From positions 611,913 to 675,912 of the forward strand of contig NZ_JBFATZ010000002.1 of NCBI RefSeq assembly GCF_040678635.1: a DNA stretch of 64,000 nucleotides. Reading direction: 5' to 3'. The notes under the pieces are model-generated. The model ran no database searches, was not told the DNA's origin, and saw only the letters and a list, made by a program, of their open reading frames with translations. Made by a program: the position numbers and the translations under genes. Positions 26,337 through 35,352 of this stretch are shown in pieces. How positions within the stretch are numbered: the stretch's first letter is position 1; each line of letters begins with the position of its first letter. Source of the DNA: Thermopolyspora sp040678635 (GTDB lineage: Bacteria; Actinomycetota; Actinomycetes; Streptosporangiales; Streptosporangiaceae).

Positions 26337-27740
26337 GTGGTGACCGTGGACCCGCGTAAGGCCCTGGCCGACGCCGAGCGCAAGCCGTACTGGCTGGACA
26401 GCCCCGAAGCGCCCGAGCCGAGCCCGCGCCTGATCGGCCACACCACCGCCGACCTGGCCGTGATCGGCGGCGGCTACACCGGCCTGTGGACCGCCCTGCT
26501 CGCCAAGGAACGCGACCCGTCCCTCGACGTCGTCCTCCTGGAGGGGGACAGGGTCGGCTGGGCCGCGTCCGGCCGCAACGGCGGCTTCTGCTCGGCGAGC
26601 CTCACCCACGGCCTCGGCAACGGCATGGAGCGCTGGCCCGAGGAGATGCCCGTCCTGCACCGGCTCGGCCGCCGCAACCTCGACGAGATCGAGGCCACCC
26701 TGCTGCGGTACGGCATCGACTGCTCCTACGAGCGCACCGGCGAGCTGTCGGTCGCCGCCGAGCCGTGGCAGCTCGACGGGCTGGCCGCCACGGTCGCCGC
26801 CGCCCGCGGCCTCGGCGTCGAATTGGAGGTGCTCGACCGCGACCGGGTCCGCGCCGAGGTGAACTCGCCCACCTACCTCGGCGGCGTCTGGGACCGCACC
26901 GGCTGCGCCCTGGTGGACCCGGCCCGCCTGGCCTGGGGTCTGCGCGCCGCCTGCCTGTCACTCGGCGTGCGCGTGTACGAGCACACCCCGGTGACACGCC
27001 TGCAGGACCCCGGCCCGGTGCTGCGGTTGCACACCCCCGCCGGCCGCGTGGACGCCGCCCGGGTGGCGCTCGGCACCGGCGCGTTCCCGCCGCTGCTGCG
27101 ACGGCTGCGGCACTTCCTCGTCCCGGTGTACGACTACGCCCTGATGACCGAGCCACTGCCGCCCGACCGGCTGGCCGAGATCGGCTGGCGCAACCGGCAG
27201 GGCGTGGGCGACTCCGGCAACCGGTTCCACTACTACCGGCTCACCGACGACAACCGCGTCCTGTGGGGCGGCTACGACGCCGTCTACTACAACGGCGGAC
27301 GCGTCCGCCGCGCCTACGACCAGCGCGACGCCACCTTCGAACGGCTCGCCGCGAACTTCTCCGCGACCTTCCCGCAACTCGACGGCGTCCGCTTCACCCA
27401 CCGCTGGGGCGGCCTGATCGACACCTGCGCCCGCTTCAGCGCCTTCTTCGGCACCGCGTACGGCTCGCGCCTCGCCTACGCCGCCGGATACACCGGCCTC
27501 GGCGTGGGCGCCACACGTTTCGGCGCGAACGTGGTTCTCGACCTGCTCACCGGGCAGGACACCGAGCGCACCCGGCTGCGCATGGTCCGCGAGAAGCCGC
27601 TGCCGTTCCCGCCCGAACCGGCCAGGTCGGCGGTGATCCAGCTCACCCGCTGGTCGCTGGCCCGCGCCGACGCCCACCAGGGCCGCCGTAACCTCTGGCT
27701 GCGGCTGCTCGACCGCATGGGCCTCGGCTTCGACTCGTAA
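26337..27740 (+). CDS. FAD-dependent amine oxidoreductase (PuuB/DAO family)
   Basis: 467 residues. FAD dinucleotide motif VIGGGYTGLWTALL near 42-55, GWAASGRNGGFCSAS (conserved near the flavin), LVPVYDYALMTEPL, LWGGYDAVYY and the C-terminal FAD-contacting GYTGLGVGATRFG. Similar to gamma-glutamylputrescine oxidase and related amine oxidases; directly downstream of the transporter, so it probably oxidises imported polyamine to the aldehyde used by the dehydrogenase at 20519. GTG start at 26337 (a second GTG follows at once). Confidence 0.87.
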   Translation: MVTVDPRKALADAERKPYWLDSPEAPEPSPRLIGHTTADLAVIGGGYTGLWTALLAKERDPSLDVVLLEGDRVGWAASGRNGGFCSASLTHGLGNGMERWPEEMPVLHRLGRRNLDEIEATLLRYGIDCSYERTGELSVAAEPWQLDGLAATVAAARGLGVELEVLDRDRVRAEVNSPTYLGGVWDRTGCALVDPARLAWGLRAACLSLGVRVYEHTPVTRLQDPGPVLRLHTPAGRVDAARVALGTGAFPPLLRRLRHFLVPVYDYALMTEPLPPDRLAEIGWRNRQGVGDSGNRFHYYRLTDDNRVLWGGYDAVYYNGGRVRRAYDQRDATFERLAANFSATFPQLDGVRFTHRWGGLIDTCARFSAFFGTAYGSRLAYAAGYTGLGVGATRFGANVVLDLLTGQDTERTRLRMVREKPLPFPPEPARSAVIQLTRWSLARADAHQGRRNLWLRLLDRMGLGFDS

Positions 27741-27752
27741 CACCCCTCCGTA

Positions 27753-27785
27753 ACCCGGATACATAATCGGATATGTAACTCGGGT
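27753..27785. promoter_or_regulatory. Imperfect inverted repeat between oxidase and F420 oxidoreductase genes
   Basis: ACCCGGATACAT and ATGTAACTCGGGT face each other across a short AT-rich centre (27753-27785). It can be an operator of the next gene or a weak terminator of the polyamine operon. Confidence 0.4.
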
Positions 27786-27830
27786 GTGCGATCATTGGGG
27801 GACAGTCGTTTAGTTGGAGGGGGAAAGACG

Positions 27831-28736
27831 ATGCGCATCGGCCTGTTTCTCGGTGACTCGCAATCGGATCCCAATGTGATCGACACCCTGCGCGAACAGA
27901 TCGTCCAGGCGGAGCAAGACGGCTTCACCTCGGTCTGGCTGCCGCACATTCTCGACATCGACGCGCTGACCGCGCTCGCCGCGGCGGCCAGGGGAGTGCC
28001 CAGAATCGAGTTCGGCACCTCCGTGGTGCCCATCTACCCCCGCCACCCGGCCGCCCTCGCCCAGCAGGCGCTCACCGTCAACGCCGCGCTCGGCGGCCGT
28101 CTGGTGCTCGGCATCGGAGTCTCCCACAAGGTCACCGTCGAGGGCATGTACGGCTACCGCTTCGACCGCCCCGGCCGCCAGATGGACGAGTACCTGTCGG
28201 TGCTGCTCCCGTTGACCCGCGGCGAGCCCGTGCACTTCAACGGCGAGACCGTCGCCGCCAACCTGTCCCTGACAACCCCGGGAACCGGTTTCCCCGTCCT
28301 GCTCGCCGCACTTGCCCCACGCATGCTCAAAATCGCCGGCGAACGCGCCGACGGCACCGTGCTGTGGATGACCGGCCCCAAGACCGTCGCCGAGCACATC
28401 GCGCCCACGATCACCGCCGCCGCCGAGGCCGCCGGACGCCCCGCCCCCCGGATCGTGTGCGAGCTCCCGGTCTGCGTCACCGACGACCCCGCCGCCGTCC
28501 GCGCCCGCGTCGACGTGGTCTTCGAACGCTACGGCAAGCTGCCCTCCTACCGCGCGGTGCTCGACCGCGAGGGCGCGAAGACCCCCGGCGACGTCGCGAT
28601 CATCGGCGACGAGGCCACCGTCACCGCCAAGCTCGACGAACTGGCGAAGGCCGGCGTCACCGACTTCGCCGCCCTGGAGTTCGCCACCGGCGACGACCGG
28701 CCCCGCACCCGCGCGCTGCTCAAGTCCTTCATGTAG
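27831..28736 (+). CDS. LLM-class F420-dependent oxidoreductase
   Basis: 301 residues, luciferase-like TIM barrel. Motifs: MRIGLFLGDSQSD, SVWLPHILDIDALTALA, IEFGTSVVPIYPRHP (F420-phosphate region), LVLGIGVSHKVTVEGMYGY and GERADGTVLWMTGPKTV. ATG 27831 follows GGAGGGGG, a strong ribosome-binding site. Substrate unknown; F420-dependent enzymes are typical of actinobacteria. Confidence 0.9.
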   Translation: MRIGLFLGDSQSDPNVIDTLREQIVQAEQDGFTSVWLPHILDIDALTALAAAARGVPRIEFGTSVVPIYPRHPAALAQQALTVNAALGGRLVLGIGVSHKVTVEGMYGYRFDRPGRQMDEYLSVLLPLTRGEPVHFNGETVAANLSLTTPGTGFPVLLAALAPRMLKIAGERADGTVLWMTGPKTVAEHIAPTITAAAEAAGRPAPRIVCELPVCVTDDPAAVRARVDVVFERYGKLPSYRAVLDREGAKTPGDVAIIGDEATVTAKLDELAKAGVTDFAALEFATGDDRPRTRALLKSFM

Positions 28737-28854
28737 CCCGCCATGTAGCCCGCGAGGAGCGCTCCAATCCGCAACAGCCCTGAGGCGCGGGCACGCCCCG
28801 GCCGTGACCCGGTCCCCCTGCCGCGCCCGCGCCCCAGGCACGGATAATGGGCCA

Positions 28855-29850
28855 ATGCGTGAGATTGTTCACACCGTACGACGTTGGCGTGACGACGAGG
28901 TGACCGGCGCGGTCGTGCGCCCGATCGAGGAGAGCGGCATAGGGACGCGCCGCGCCGACGCCGCCCTCGCGATCAGCGCCAAGGGCGAGCGGGCCGGCGG
29001 CCTGTACGGCGGCGCCGCCGACGAGGCGATCTCCGCCACCGCCCGCGAGGTCATCGCCGAGGGAACCCCCAGGCTGCTCGACATCGAACTGTCGAACTCC
29101 GAGGCGGTGCGCGCGGGCCTCGCCTGCGGCGGCCGGGCCCGCCTGCTGCTCCAGCCGATCGTCGACCTGCCCGCCGCCTGGTGGGAGGCGATCGAACGCC
29201 CCCAGGGCGCCGCCCTCGTCACCCCGCTCGCCCCGGACCTCGGCCCGAGCACGGCCATCACCCCGGACGGAGCGGCCCACCCGGGCGCGAAGGACGCCGA
29301 CATCCCCGCCGACGCCCTGAACCTCGCCCGCCGACGCCTGGCGAAAAACCGCGGCTCCCGGGAGATCGTCGAAATCGCCGGCGCGAACTACCTGCTCGAA
29401 ACCGGCGGCGCCGCCCCGTACCTGGTCGTTGTCGGCGGCGGCGACCTGGCCGCCGCGCTCACCCGCCAGGCGGCCCTGCTCAACTGGGAGGCCGAGTCCG
29501 TGGAGACCGCCTCCGAGGCCACCGAACGCTACGCCGCCAACACCTGCCTCATCGTCCTGAGCCACGACCCGGCCATCGACACCCCCGCCCTGTCGGCGGC
29601 CCTCGCGGCCGGCATCCCGTACGTCGGCGCCCTCGGCGCCCGCCACACCCAGGCGTCCCGCGCCGAACGGCTACGCGCCGACGGCGTGTCCGACGAGGCG
29701 ATCGCCACCATCCGCGGCCCGGTCGGCCTCGACCTCGGCGCCCGCAACCCCGAGGAGACGGCCCTGGCCGTCTGCGCCGAGATCCTCGGCGTGCTCTCCG
29801 GCCGCCAGGCCGTACCCCTCCGCGACACCACCGGCGCGATCAACGCCTGA
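28855..29850 (+). CDS. XdhC/CoxI family protein (molybdoenzyme maturation-like)
   Basis: 331 residues. N-terminal XdhC_CoxI-type domain (IVHTVRRWRDDEVTGAVV) and C-terminal Rossmann domain with VVVGGGDLAAALTRQAALL, CLIVLSHDP, PYVGALGARHTQASRAERL and GPVGLDLGARNPEETALAV. XdhC proteins deliver sulfurated molybdenum cofactor to xanthine dehydrogenase-type enzymes; no molybdoenzyme gene is present in the window, so the client is unknown. The stop is 3 nt from the end of the convergent LacI gene. Confidence 0.85.
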   Translation: MREIVHTVRRWRDDEVTGAVVRPIEESGIGTRRADAALAISAKGERAGGLYGGAADEAISATAREVIAEGTPRLLDIELSNSEAVRAGLACGGRARLLLQPIVDLPAAWWEAIERPQGAALVTPLAPDLGPSTAITPDGAAHPGAKDADIPADALNLARRRLAKNRGSREIVEIAGANYLLETGGAAPYLVVVGGGDLAAALTRQAALLNWEAESVETASEATERYAANTCLIVLSHDPAIDTPALSAALAAGIPYVGALGARHTQASRAERLRADGVSDEAIATIRGPVGLDLGARNPEETALAVCAEILGVLSGRQAVPLRDTTGAINA

Positions 29851-29855
29851 CCTGG

Positions 29856-30866
29856 TCAGCGGCCCAGCGTGCTTTCGCGGGGGACGAAGCGGTGGCCCGC
29901 GCGGATCTCCTGCGGAGGTCCGGCGGGGCGGCCGGACAGGCGGGCGGCGAGCAGGTCGGCGGCGACCTCGGCGATCTGGGACTTGTCGGGGGAGACGGTG
30001 GAGAGGGTGGGGGTGGAGTAGCGGCCGTCCTCGATGTCGTCGAAGCCGACGAGGGCGACGTCCTCGGGGACGCGCAGGCCGCGGGAGAGCAGGGTGCGCA
30101 GGGCGCCGAGGGCGAGGGTGTCGTTGAAGCAGAAGACGGCGTCCGGGGGTTCGGGGGCGGCGAGGAGGGACGCCATCGCGGCGGCGCCGTCGGCGCGGTC
30201 GAAGTCGGCGACGTGCGCGACGGCGTGCTCGGGGAGGCCGGCGGCGGACAGGGCCTGGCGGTAGCCGCGCAGGCGCAGGCGGGCGGTGGCGCCTGAGGCG
30301 GTGCGCTGGGCGCCGATGGCGGCGATGCGGCGGCGGCCCAGTTCGATCAGGTGCGCCGTGGCCTCCTTGGCGGCGGCGACGTTGTCGATGGCGACGTGGT
30401 CGTACGGGGCGCGGTCGCGGCCGGTGCGTTCGCCGAGCAGGACCATCGGCGTGCGGTCGGAGCGGCCGACCAGGTCGGCGGCGGTGAGGGCGAGCGGGCT
30501 GAACAGCAGGCCGTCGATGAGCTGGGCGCGGATGCCGGAGACCACCAGGCGCTCCTTGGCGCGGTCGCCCTCGGTCTGGTCGATCAGCACCGTCCAGCCG
30601 CGCCGGTCGGCGGCGGCGATCACGCCTTTGGCCAGTTCGGCGAAGTAGGGGATGGCCAGGTCGGGCACGGCCAGCGCGATCACGCCCGAGCGGCCCTGGC
30701 GCAGGCTGCGGGCCGACAGGTTGGGCCGGTACTGCAGTTGTTGGATCGCCGCCTCGACCCGGGCCCGGGTGTCGGCGCTGACGTGCGGATAGCCGTTGAC
30801 GACGTTGGACACGGTCTTGATGGAGACGCCCGCCCGCTCGGCGACGTCCTTCAACCGGGGTCGCAT
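29856..30866 (-). CDS. LacI family transcriptional regulator
   Basis: 336 residues. N-terminal HTH LKDVAERAGVSIKTVSNVVN (4-23) with the hinge helix ending SARSLRQGRSG, then a periplasmic-binding-protein-like sugar domain (GVIALAVPDLAIPYFAELAK, VFCFNDTLALGALR, VALVGFDDIEDGRY). Divergent from the arabinoside cluster; palindromic operator candidates sit at 30928-30942 and 30961-30990. Likely repressor released by an arabino-oligosaccharide. Confidence 0.92.
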   Translation of the reverse strand: MRPRLKDVAERAGVSIKTVSNVVNGYPHVSADTRARVEAAIQQLQYRPNLSARSLRQGRSGVIALAVPDLAIPYFAELAKGVIAAADRRGWTVLIDQTEGDRAKERLVVSGIRAQLIDGLLFSPLALTAADLVGRSDRTPMVLLGERTGRDRAPYDHVAIDNVAAAKEATAHLIELGRRRIAAIGAQRTASGATARLRLRGYRQALSAAGLPEHAVAHVADFDRADGAAAMASLLAAPEPPDAVFCFNDTLALGALRTLLSRGLRVPEDVALVGFDDIEDGRYSTPTLSTVSPDKSQIAEVAADLLAARLSGRPAGPPQEIRAGHRFVPRESTLGR

Positions 30867-30927
30867 CCGCTGCCGCCTCCCTCGCTTCGCCTGGTCACCG
30901 GCACTCTACCGCCTGCCGCGGCCGGGC

Positions 30928-30942
30928 TTTACAACGATGTAA
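30928..30942. promoter_or_regulatory. LacI-type operator candidate 1
   Basis: TTTACAACGATGTAA is a partial palindrome (TTACA...TGTAA) centred on CG, as LacI-family sites usually are. Confidence 0.5.
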
Positions 30943-30960
30943 CGGACCGGCCATACCCCG

Positions 30961-30990
30961 TTTACAACGTTGGTACCAACGATGTACAAA
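30961..30990. promoter_or_regulatory. LacI-type operator candidate 2
   Basis: Contains the perfect 14-bp palindrome CGTTGGTACCAACG (30968-30981) flanked by TTTACAA on the left and TGTACAAA on the right. It lies 33 nt after the first site and 33 nt before the first gene of the transport operon. Confidence 0.6.
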
Positions 30991-31022
30991 GACGGCGACG
31001 CCACTGGGAGGAGTGATTGACC

Positions 31023-31090
31023 ATGGCCGGACCGCTGATCGATCGGCGTGGGCTTCTCGGTCTCGGACTGGGTGCGGGCGGTGCCCTCGT
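31023..31090 (+). pseudogene. Possible remnant of a sugar-binding protein gene (Tat signal only)
   Basis: A strong ribosome-binding site GGGAGGAG (31006-31013) precedes ATG 31023, which encodes AGPLIDRRGLLGLGLGAGGA, a typical twin-arginine signal start of an ABC sugar-binding protein. After about 23 codons this frame turns into shadow of the permease. No other binding-protein gene exists in the cluster. Interpretation as a deletion remnant is inference. Confidence 0.5.
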
Positions 31091-31092
31091 GC

Positions 31093-32040
31093 ACGACGGG
31101 GGCGGCGGCGGTCGCGAGGAGGGGCGGCCGGGCCTCCGGCGGCTCGGCGGCGGCGCGGCGGGCCGGGCGGCTCACGCCGTACCTGTTCCTCGCCCCCCAA
31201 CCTGGTGCTGTTCACCGCGTTCGTCGGGGCCCCGGCGGTCTACGGGCTGTGGATCAGCCTGCACGACTACGACTACCTGCTTCCGGGCAAGCCGTTCGTC
31301 GGCCTGGACAACTACGCCAACCTGTTCGACTCCACCTCCACGGTCTTCGAGTTCTTCTGGGCGTCGATGCGGGCGACCGGGATCTTCCGCTGCTCAGCGT
31401 GCCGCTGCTGGTCGTGGTGCCGTTCGGCGTCGCGCTGCTGCTCAACGGGCGGTTCCCCGGGCGCACGTTCTTCCGCGCGGTGTACTTCGCGCCGTACGTG
31501 CTGGGCGTCGCGGTGGTGTGCGTGCTGTGGCGCATCCTGCTCGACCCTGCCAACGGGCTGGTGAACTACCTGCTCGGGGCGCTCGGCCTGCCCGACTCGA
31601 TCCCGTGGGTGACCGACCTGCCGTGGGCGTGGATCTCCCTGGTCGGGATCACGGTGTGGTGGACGCTCGGCTTCAACGCCGTCATCTACCTCGCCGGGCT
31701 GCAGGACATCCCGCGCGAGCTGTACGAGGCGGCGCGCGTGGACGGCGGCGGCCGGTGGGCGCAGTTGCGGCACGTGACGCTGCCGGGGCTGCGGCCGGTG
31801 CTGCTGTTCGTGGTCATCAACACCCTGCTCGCCTCGGCGAACATGTTCGGCCAGGCGTATCTGCTCACCGATGGCGCGCCGGGCGTCGAGACCCGGACGG
31901 TGATCATGTACATCGCGGAGGAGGGGCTCAAGGACTACCGGATGGGCAGCGCGGCGGCGATGAGCTATGTGTTCACCTTCGTCTTGATCATCCTGAGCGT
32001 GGTCAACTTCCGGCTCTTCCGCACCCGGGAGGCGCGATGA
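31093..32040 (+). pseudogene. Sugar ABC transporter permease, two compensating frameshifts
   Basis: Sequence of a MalF/UgpA-type permease in three pieces: RLTPYLFLAP in one frame, NLVLFTAFVGAPAVYGLWIS through ASMRATGIF in a second frame, then LLSVPLLVVVPFGVALLLNG to the stop in the first frame. The first break lies in a run of six C at 31193-31198, where five would restore GCC CCC AAC; the second is a missing base near 31386. The EAA loop ELYEAARVDGGGRWAQLRHV is intact. The two shifts cancel, so either the gene is broken or the assembly has two errors. Its native start is not recognisable. Stop overlaps the next gene (ATGA). Confidence 0.75.
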
Positions 32041-32876
32041 ACGGCCGGCGGCCCCGGGCGCGGGTGTTCGCGTGGTACACCCTGCTGCTCGCGCTGACCC
32101 TGGTGTTCCTCGCGCCGCTGCTGTGGATGTTCCTCACCTCGTTCAAGACCCAGTCCGAGGCGACGGCCTTCCCGCCGACGCTGCTGCCGGAGCGGCCCAC
32201 CGTCGAGGCGTACCAGACCGTGTTCGCCGGGAACTCGCAGACGCCGGTGCTGCGCTGGCTGCTCAACAGCGTGCTCGCGGCGACCGGGCAGACCGTGCTG
32301 GTGCTGGTCACGGCGTCGGCGGCGGCGTACGCGCTGGCCCGGCTCGAGTTCCGGGGGAAGCGGGCGATGTTCGCGGTGATCGTGGGCACGCTGCTCATCC
32401 CGAGCTTCACGCTGCTGATCCCGAACTTCCTCATCGTGGACGGCCTGGGCTGGCTGGACAGCCTGTGGGCGCTGATCGTGCCGGGCGCGGCGAGCGCCTT
32501 CGGGGTGTTCTTCCTGCGGCAGTTCTTCCTCGGGCTGCCGCACGAGCTGGACGAGGCGGCCCTGCTCGACGGGGCCAACCACTTCCACATCTTCACCCGG
32601 ATCGTGCTGCCGCTGTCGCGCCCCGCCCTGGCCACGCTCGCGGTCATCACCTTCCTGGCCAACTGGAACGACTTCATCTGGCCCATCTACGTGATCTTCA
32701 GCCCGGAGTACTTCACGCTGCCGCCGGGCCTGTCGATCCTGCAGGGGGCCTACACCATCCACTACCCGGTGGTCATGGCGGGCGCGGTGATCGCCTCCGT
32801 TCCCGTGCTGCTGCTGTACGCGGCCACCCAGCGCTACGTCATCGAGGGCGTCTCCCGCACCGGCCTGAAGGGATGA
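32037..32876 (+). CDS. Sugar ABC transporter permease (MalG/UgpE type)
   Basis: 279 residues, six predicted helices. N-terminal LLLALTLVFLAPLLWMFLTS, then FKTQSEATAFPPTLLPERP, EAA loop ELDEAALLDGANHFHIFTRI, and C-terminal YVIEGVSRTGLKG, all typical of the second permease of carbohydrate importers. Intact, unlike the permease before it. Confidence 0.93.
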   Translation: MNGRRPRARVFAWYTLLLALTLVFLAPLLWMFLTSFKTQSEATAFPPTLLPERPTVEAYQTVFAGNSQTPVLRWLLNSVLAATGQTVLVLVTASAAAYALARLEFRGKRAMFAVIVGTLLIPSFTLLIPNFLIVDGLGWLDSLWALIVPGAASAFGVFFLRQFFLGLPHELDEAALLDGANHFHIFTRIVLPLSRPALATLAVITFLANWNDFIWPIYVIFSPEYFTLPPGLSILQGAYTIHYPVVMAGAVIASVPVLLLYAATQRYVIEGVSRTGLKG

Positions 32877-32880
32877 TCAC

Positions 32881-35136
32881 GTGAAGCGTGCCCTGCTCAC
32901 GACGCTCGCCGCATGCCTGCTCGCCACCCCCGCCCTCACGGCCCACGCCGCGCCCCGCGGCGCGTCCGCGCCCGATATATCCAGTACATCCGGCGGGGCG
33001 GGCCGTTACACCAACCCGGTGTCGGCGGGCTTCGCCGACACCTTCGCCGACCCCGTGATCATCCGCGGGCGCGACGGCTTCTGGTACGCCTACGGCACCT
33101 CTGACCCGCTGCGAGAGGGCTCGACGGAGTCCCACCGCATCCCCATCGCCAAATCCGCCGACCTGACGCGATGGACCCACGTCGGGGACGCCTTCAGCGG
33201 CGACGGACTTCCGCCCTACGCCGCGCCCGGCAGCATGTTCTGGGCGCCGGACGTGCGCTACCTCGACGGCCGGTACGTCATGTACTTCGCCGTCACCGAC
33301 ACCACCGTCTCGGCGCAAGGCTCCGACTTCGGCATCGGCGCGGCCACCGCGCCGAGCCCGGCGGGGCCGTGGACGCCCGCGCCCGAGCTCGTGGTGCCGC
33401 CCCGGCCGCGCGGCGACTCCTACTGGTGGACGATCGACCCGGCCCAGTTCACCGACGTCGACGGGCGGAAATATCTGTACTTCGGCAGCTACTTCGGCGG
33501 GGTGTGGGTGACCGAGCTGTCGCCGGACGGCCTGCGCGCGGTCGGCGAGCCCGTCATGGTCGCCATCGACAACAAGTTCGAGGGCGGCCACGTCGTCCGC
33601 CGGGACGGTTACTACTACCTGTTCGCCTCCTCGGCCAACTGCTGCGCCGGTCCCACGACCGGGTACGCCGTCTTCGTCGGCCGTGCCACCAGCCCCAAGG
33701 GGCCGTTCCTGGACAGGGACGGGCTGCGGCTGGACGTGTCGCGGGCGGGCGGGACGCCGGTCGTCGCCCCCAACGGCAACCGGTGGATCGGCACCGGGCA
33801 CAACGGGCTGCTCACCGACCTGTCCGGGCAGGACTGGCTGGTCTATCACGCGATCGACCGGGCGGACCCGTTCCTCAGCGAGCCGTACGGGATCAACGAG
33901 CGGCCGATGCTGATCGACCGGCTGGACTGGATCGACGGCTGGCCCACGGTGCGGGCCGGCGCCTGGGCCTCCGACGGGCCCGAGCCCGCGCCGGTGACCC
34001 GGGCCCCCGTCCAGGACGGCTTCGACGACCGCGACCTGCGCGACGCCTGGCGGAACCCCGCCGGCTGGCGCGTGACGGACGGGCGCCTGCGCGGCCGGGG
34101 CGAGCTGATCGCCAAGGGGAGCGTGCCGGACGAGCGCCGGGTCGAGGCGGACCTGCGGATACCGTCCGGCGGCCACGGCGCCGCCGGGCTGCGCGTCGCC
34201 GACCAGGCGACGGTCCGGATCGCCGGGAACCGCCTGATCGCCGAGGCGGCGGGGACGCGTGCCGAGGCCGCGCTGCCGTCCGGGTTCGACGCCCGGACCT
34301 GGCACAACCTCGCGGCCGAGGTGCGCGGCCGTACCCTGGTCGCCCGGTTGAGCCAGGCACGGCTCGGCGACGAACTGGCGAGCGTGCGGCTCACCGCGCC
34401 CCGCGCCCTCGGCGGCGCGACGGGGGTGCTCGGCGTGGGCGGCGAGGTCGAGGCCGACAACGTGAGCGCGGCCCGGCTGTATCGGCCGATCACCGGGGCC
34501 GTCCCCGTGCCCGAGCCGGGCCGGTTGGTGTTCGCCGAGGAGTGCGGCGGGCCGCTGCGGCCGGGCTGGGGCTGGGTGCGCGAGGACACGGCAGCCACCG
34601 TCGCCGACGGGGGGCTGCGCTGGCCGGTACAGGGGGCCGAGCTGGTGGGCGACGCGAACCGGGCGAGCGTGCTGCTGCGGGACGCCCCGTCCGGGGACTA
34701 CCTGGTGGAGACCAAGGTGACGCTCGCCCTGGGCGAGGATGAGGTGCGCAACTACCAGCAGGCCGGTCTTGTCGCTTATGTCGATGATGATGACTTCGCC
34801 CGGTTGTCCCAGGTGGCGATCTGGAACACCCGCCAGGTGGAGTACGGCCGGGAACTGCGTTTCGCCGACCGGCTGTCCTACGGCGGCACCATCGTGGGCA
34901 CCCCGGCGGCGACGACCTGGCTGCGGCTGGCCCATCGCGTCGATCCGGCCACCGGGGAGCACGAGTTCCGGGCGGCCTCCAGCCGCGACGGGCGGAACTG
35001 GACCTGGGGCGGCGTGTGGACCTTCCCTCCGGACACGACGCCGCGGATCGGCCTGGTCGCCCACGGGGGAGCCCAGCCCGCCGTGGCGGCCGAGTTCGAC
35101 TATTTCCGCGTCCACCGACTGGCGCACCCCCGGTGA
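32881..35136 (+). CDS. Secreted GH43 arabinanase/arabinofuranosidase with ConA-like C-terminal domains
   Basis: 751 residues with signal peptide (LLTTLAACLLATPALTAHA). Five-bladed GH43 domain (about 40-370): FADPVIIRGRDGFWYAYGTS supplies the catalytic base Asp, WTIDPAQFTD the modulating Asp, FEGGHVVRRDGYYYLFAS the acid Glu. Two further beta-sandwich domains follow: about 375-540 and 550-751, the latter of the GH43 C-terminal concanavalin-like type (VAYVDDDDFARLSQVAIW, FPPDTTPRIGLVAHGG). Likely releases arabinose or arabino-oligosaccharides outside the cell. GTG start 4 nt after the permease stop. Confidence 0.88.
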   Translation: MKRALLTTLAACLLATPALTAHAAPRGASAPDISSTSGGAGRYTNPVSAGFADTFADPVIIRGRDGFWYAYGTSDPLREGSTESHRIPIAKSADLTRWTHVGDAFSGDGLPPYAAPGSMFWAPDVRYLDGRYVMYFAVTDTTVSAQGSDFGIGAATAPSPAGPWTPAPELVVPPRPRGDSYWWTIDPAQFTDVDGRKYLYFGSYFGGVWVTELSPDGLRAVGEPVMVAIDNKFEGGHVVRRDGYYYLFASSANCCAGPTTGYAVFVGRATSPKGPFLDRDGLRLDVSRAGGTPVVAPNGNRWIGTGHNGLLTDLSGQDWLVYHAIDRADPFLSEPYGINERPMLIDRLDWIDGWPTVRAGAWASDGPEPAPVTRAPVQDGFDDRDLRDAWRNPAGWRVTDGRLRGRGELIAKGSVPDERRVEADLRIPSGGHGAAGLRVADQATVRIAGNRLIAEAAGTRAEAALPSGFDARTWHNLAAEVRGRTLVARLSQARLGDELASVRLTAPRALGGATGVLGVGGEVEADNVSAARLYRPITGAVPVPEPGRLVFAEECGGPLRPGWGWVREDTAATVADGGLRWPVQGAELVGDANRASVLLRDAPSGDYLVETKVTLALGEDEVRNYQQAGLVAYVDDDDFARLSQVAIWNTRQVEYGRELRFADRLSYGGTIVGTPAATTWLRLAHRVDPATGEHEFRAASSRDGRNWTWGGVWTFPPDTTPRIGLVAHGGAQPAVAAEFDYFRVHRLAHPR

Positions 35137-35352
35137 CGGCCCTTCGGCGGCCGAAGACCACGGCCATGGGGATCGCGGCGTACGCCCCGGGCCGCGGAAG
35201 CCGACGACCACCCACAAGACCAAGGCCCCCGAAAACCAAGGCCCCCGAAAACCAAGGCCCCCGAAACCACGGCCCACGAGGATCACGAACGCGCACGTCG
35301 CGGGCACGCCGCCCGCGCACGCCGACACCGTCGAGGAACAGGAGACCGCCAC
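35137..35352. repeat. Intergenic 16-bp repeat (three copies) between GH43 and GH51 genes
   Basis: CAAGGCCCCCGAAAAC is repeated in tandem at 35221, 35237 and 35253 (last copy one mismatch). No gene otherwise; GAGGAACAGGAG at 35334-35345 provides the ribosome-binding site for the next gene. Confidence 0.8.

Noticed and set aside
26228..26359. 43-codon ORF overlapping the potC stop by ATGA
   Set aside because: Low-complexity T/P/R-rich product that overlaps the start of the FAD oxidoreductase; no family text. Possible but unsupported.
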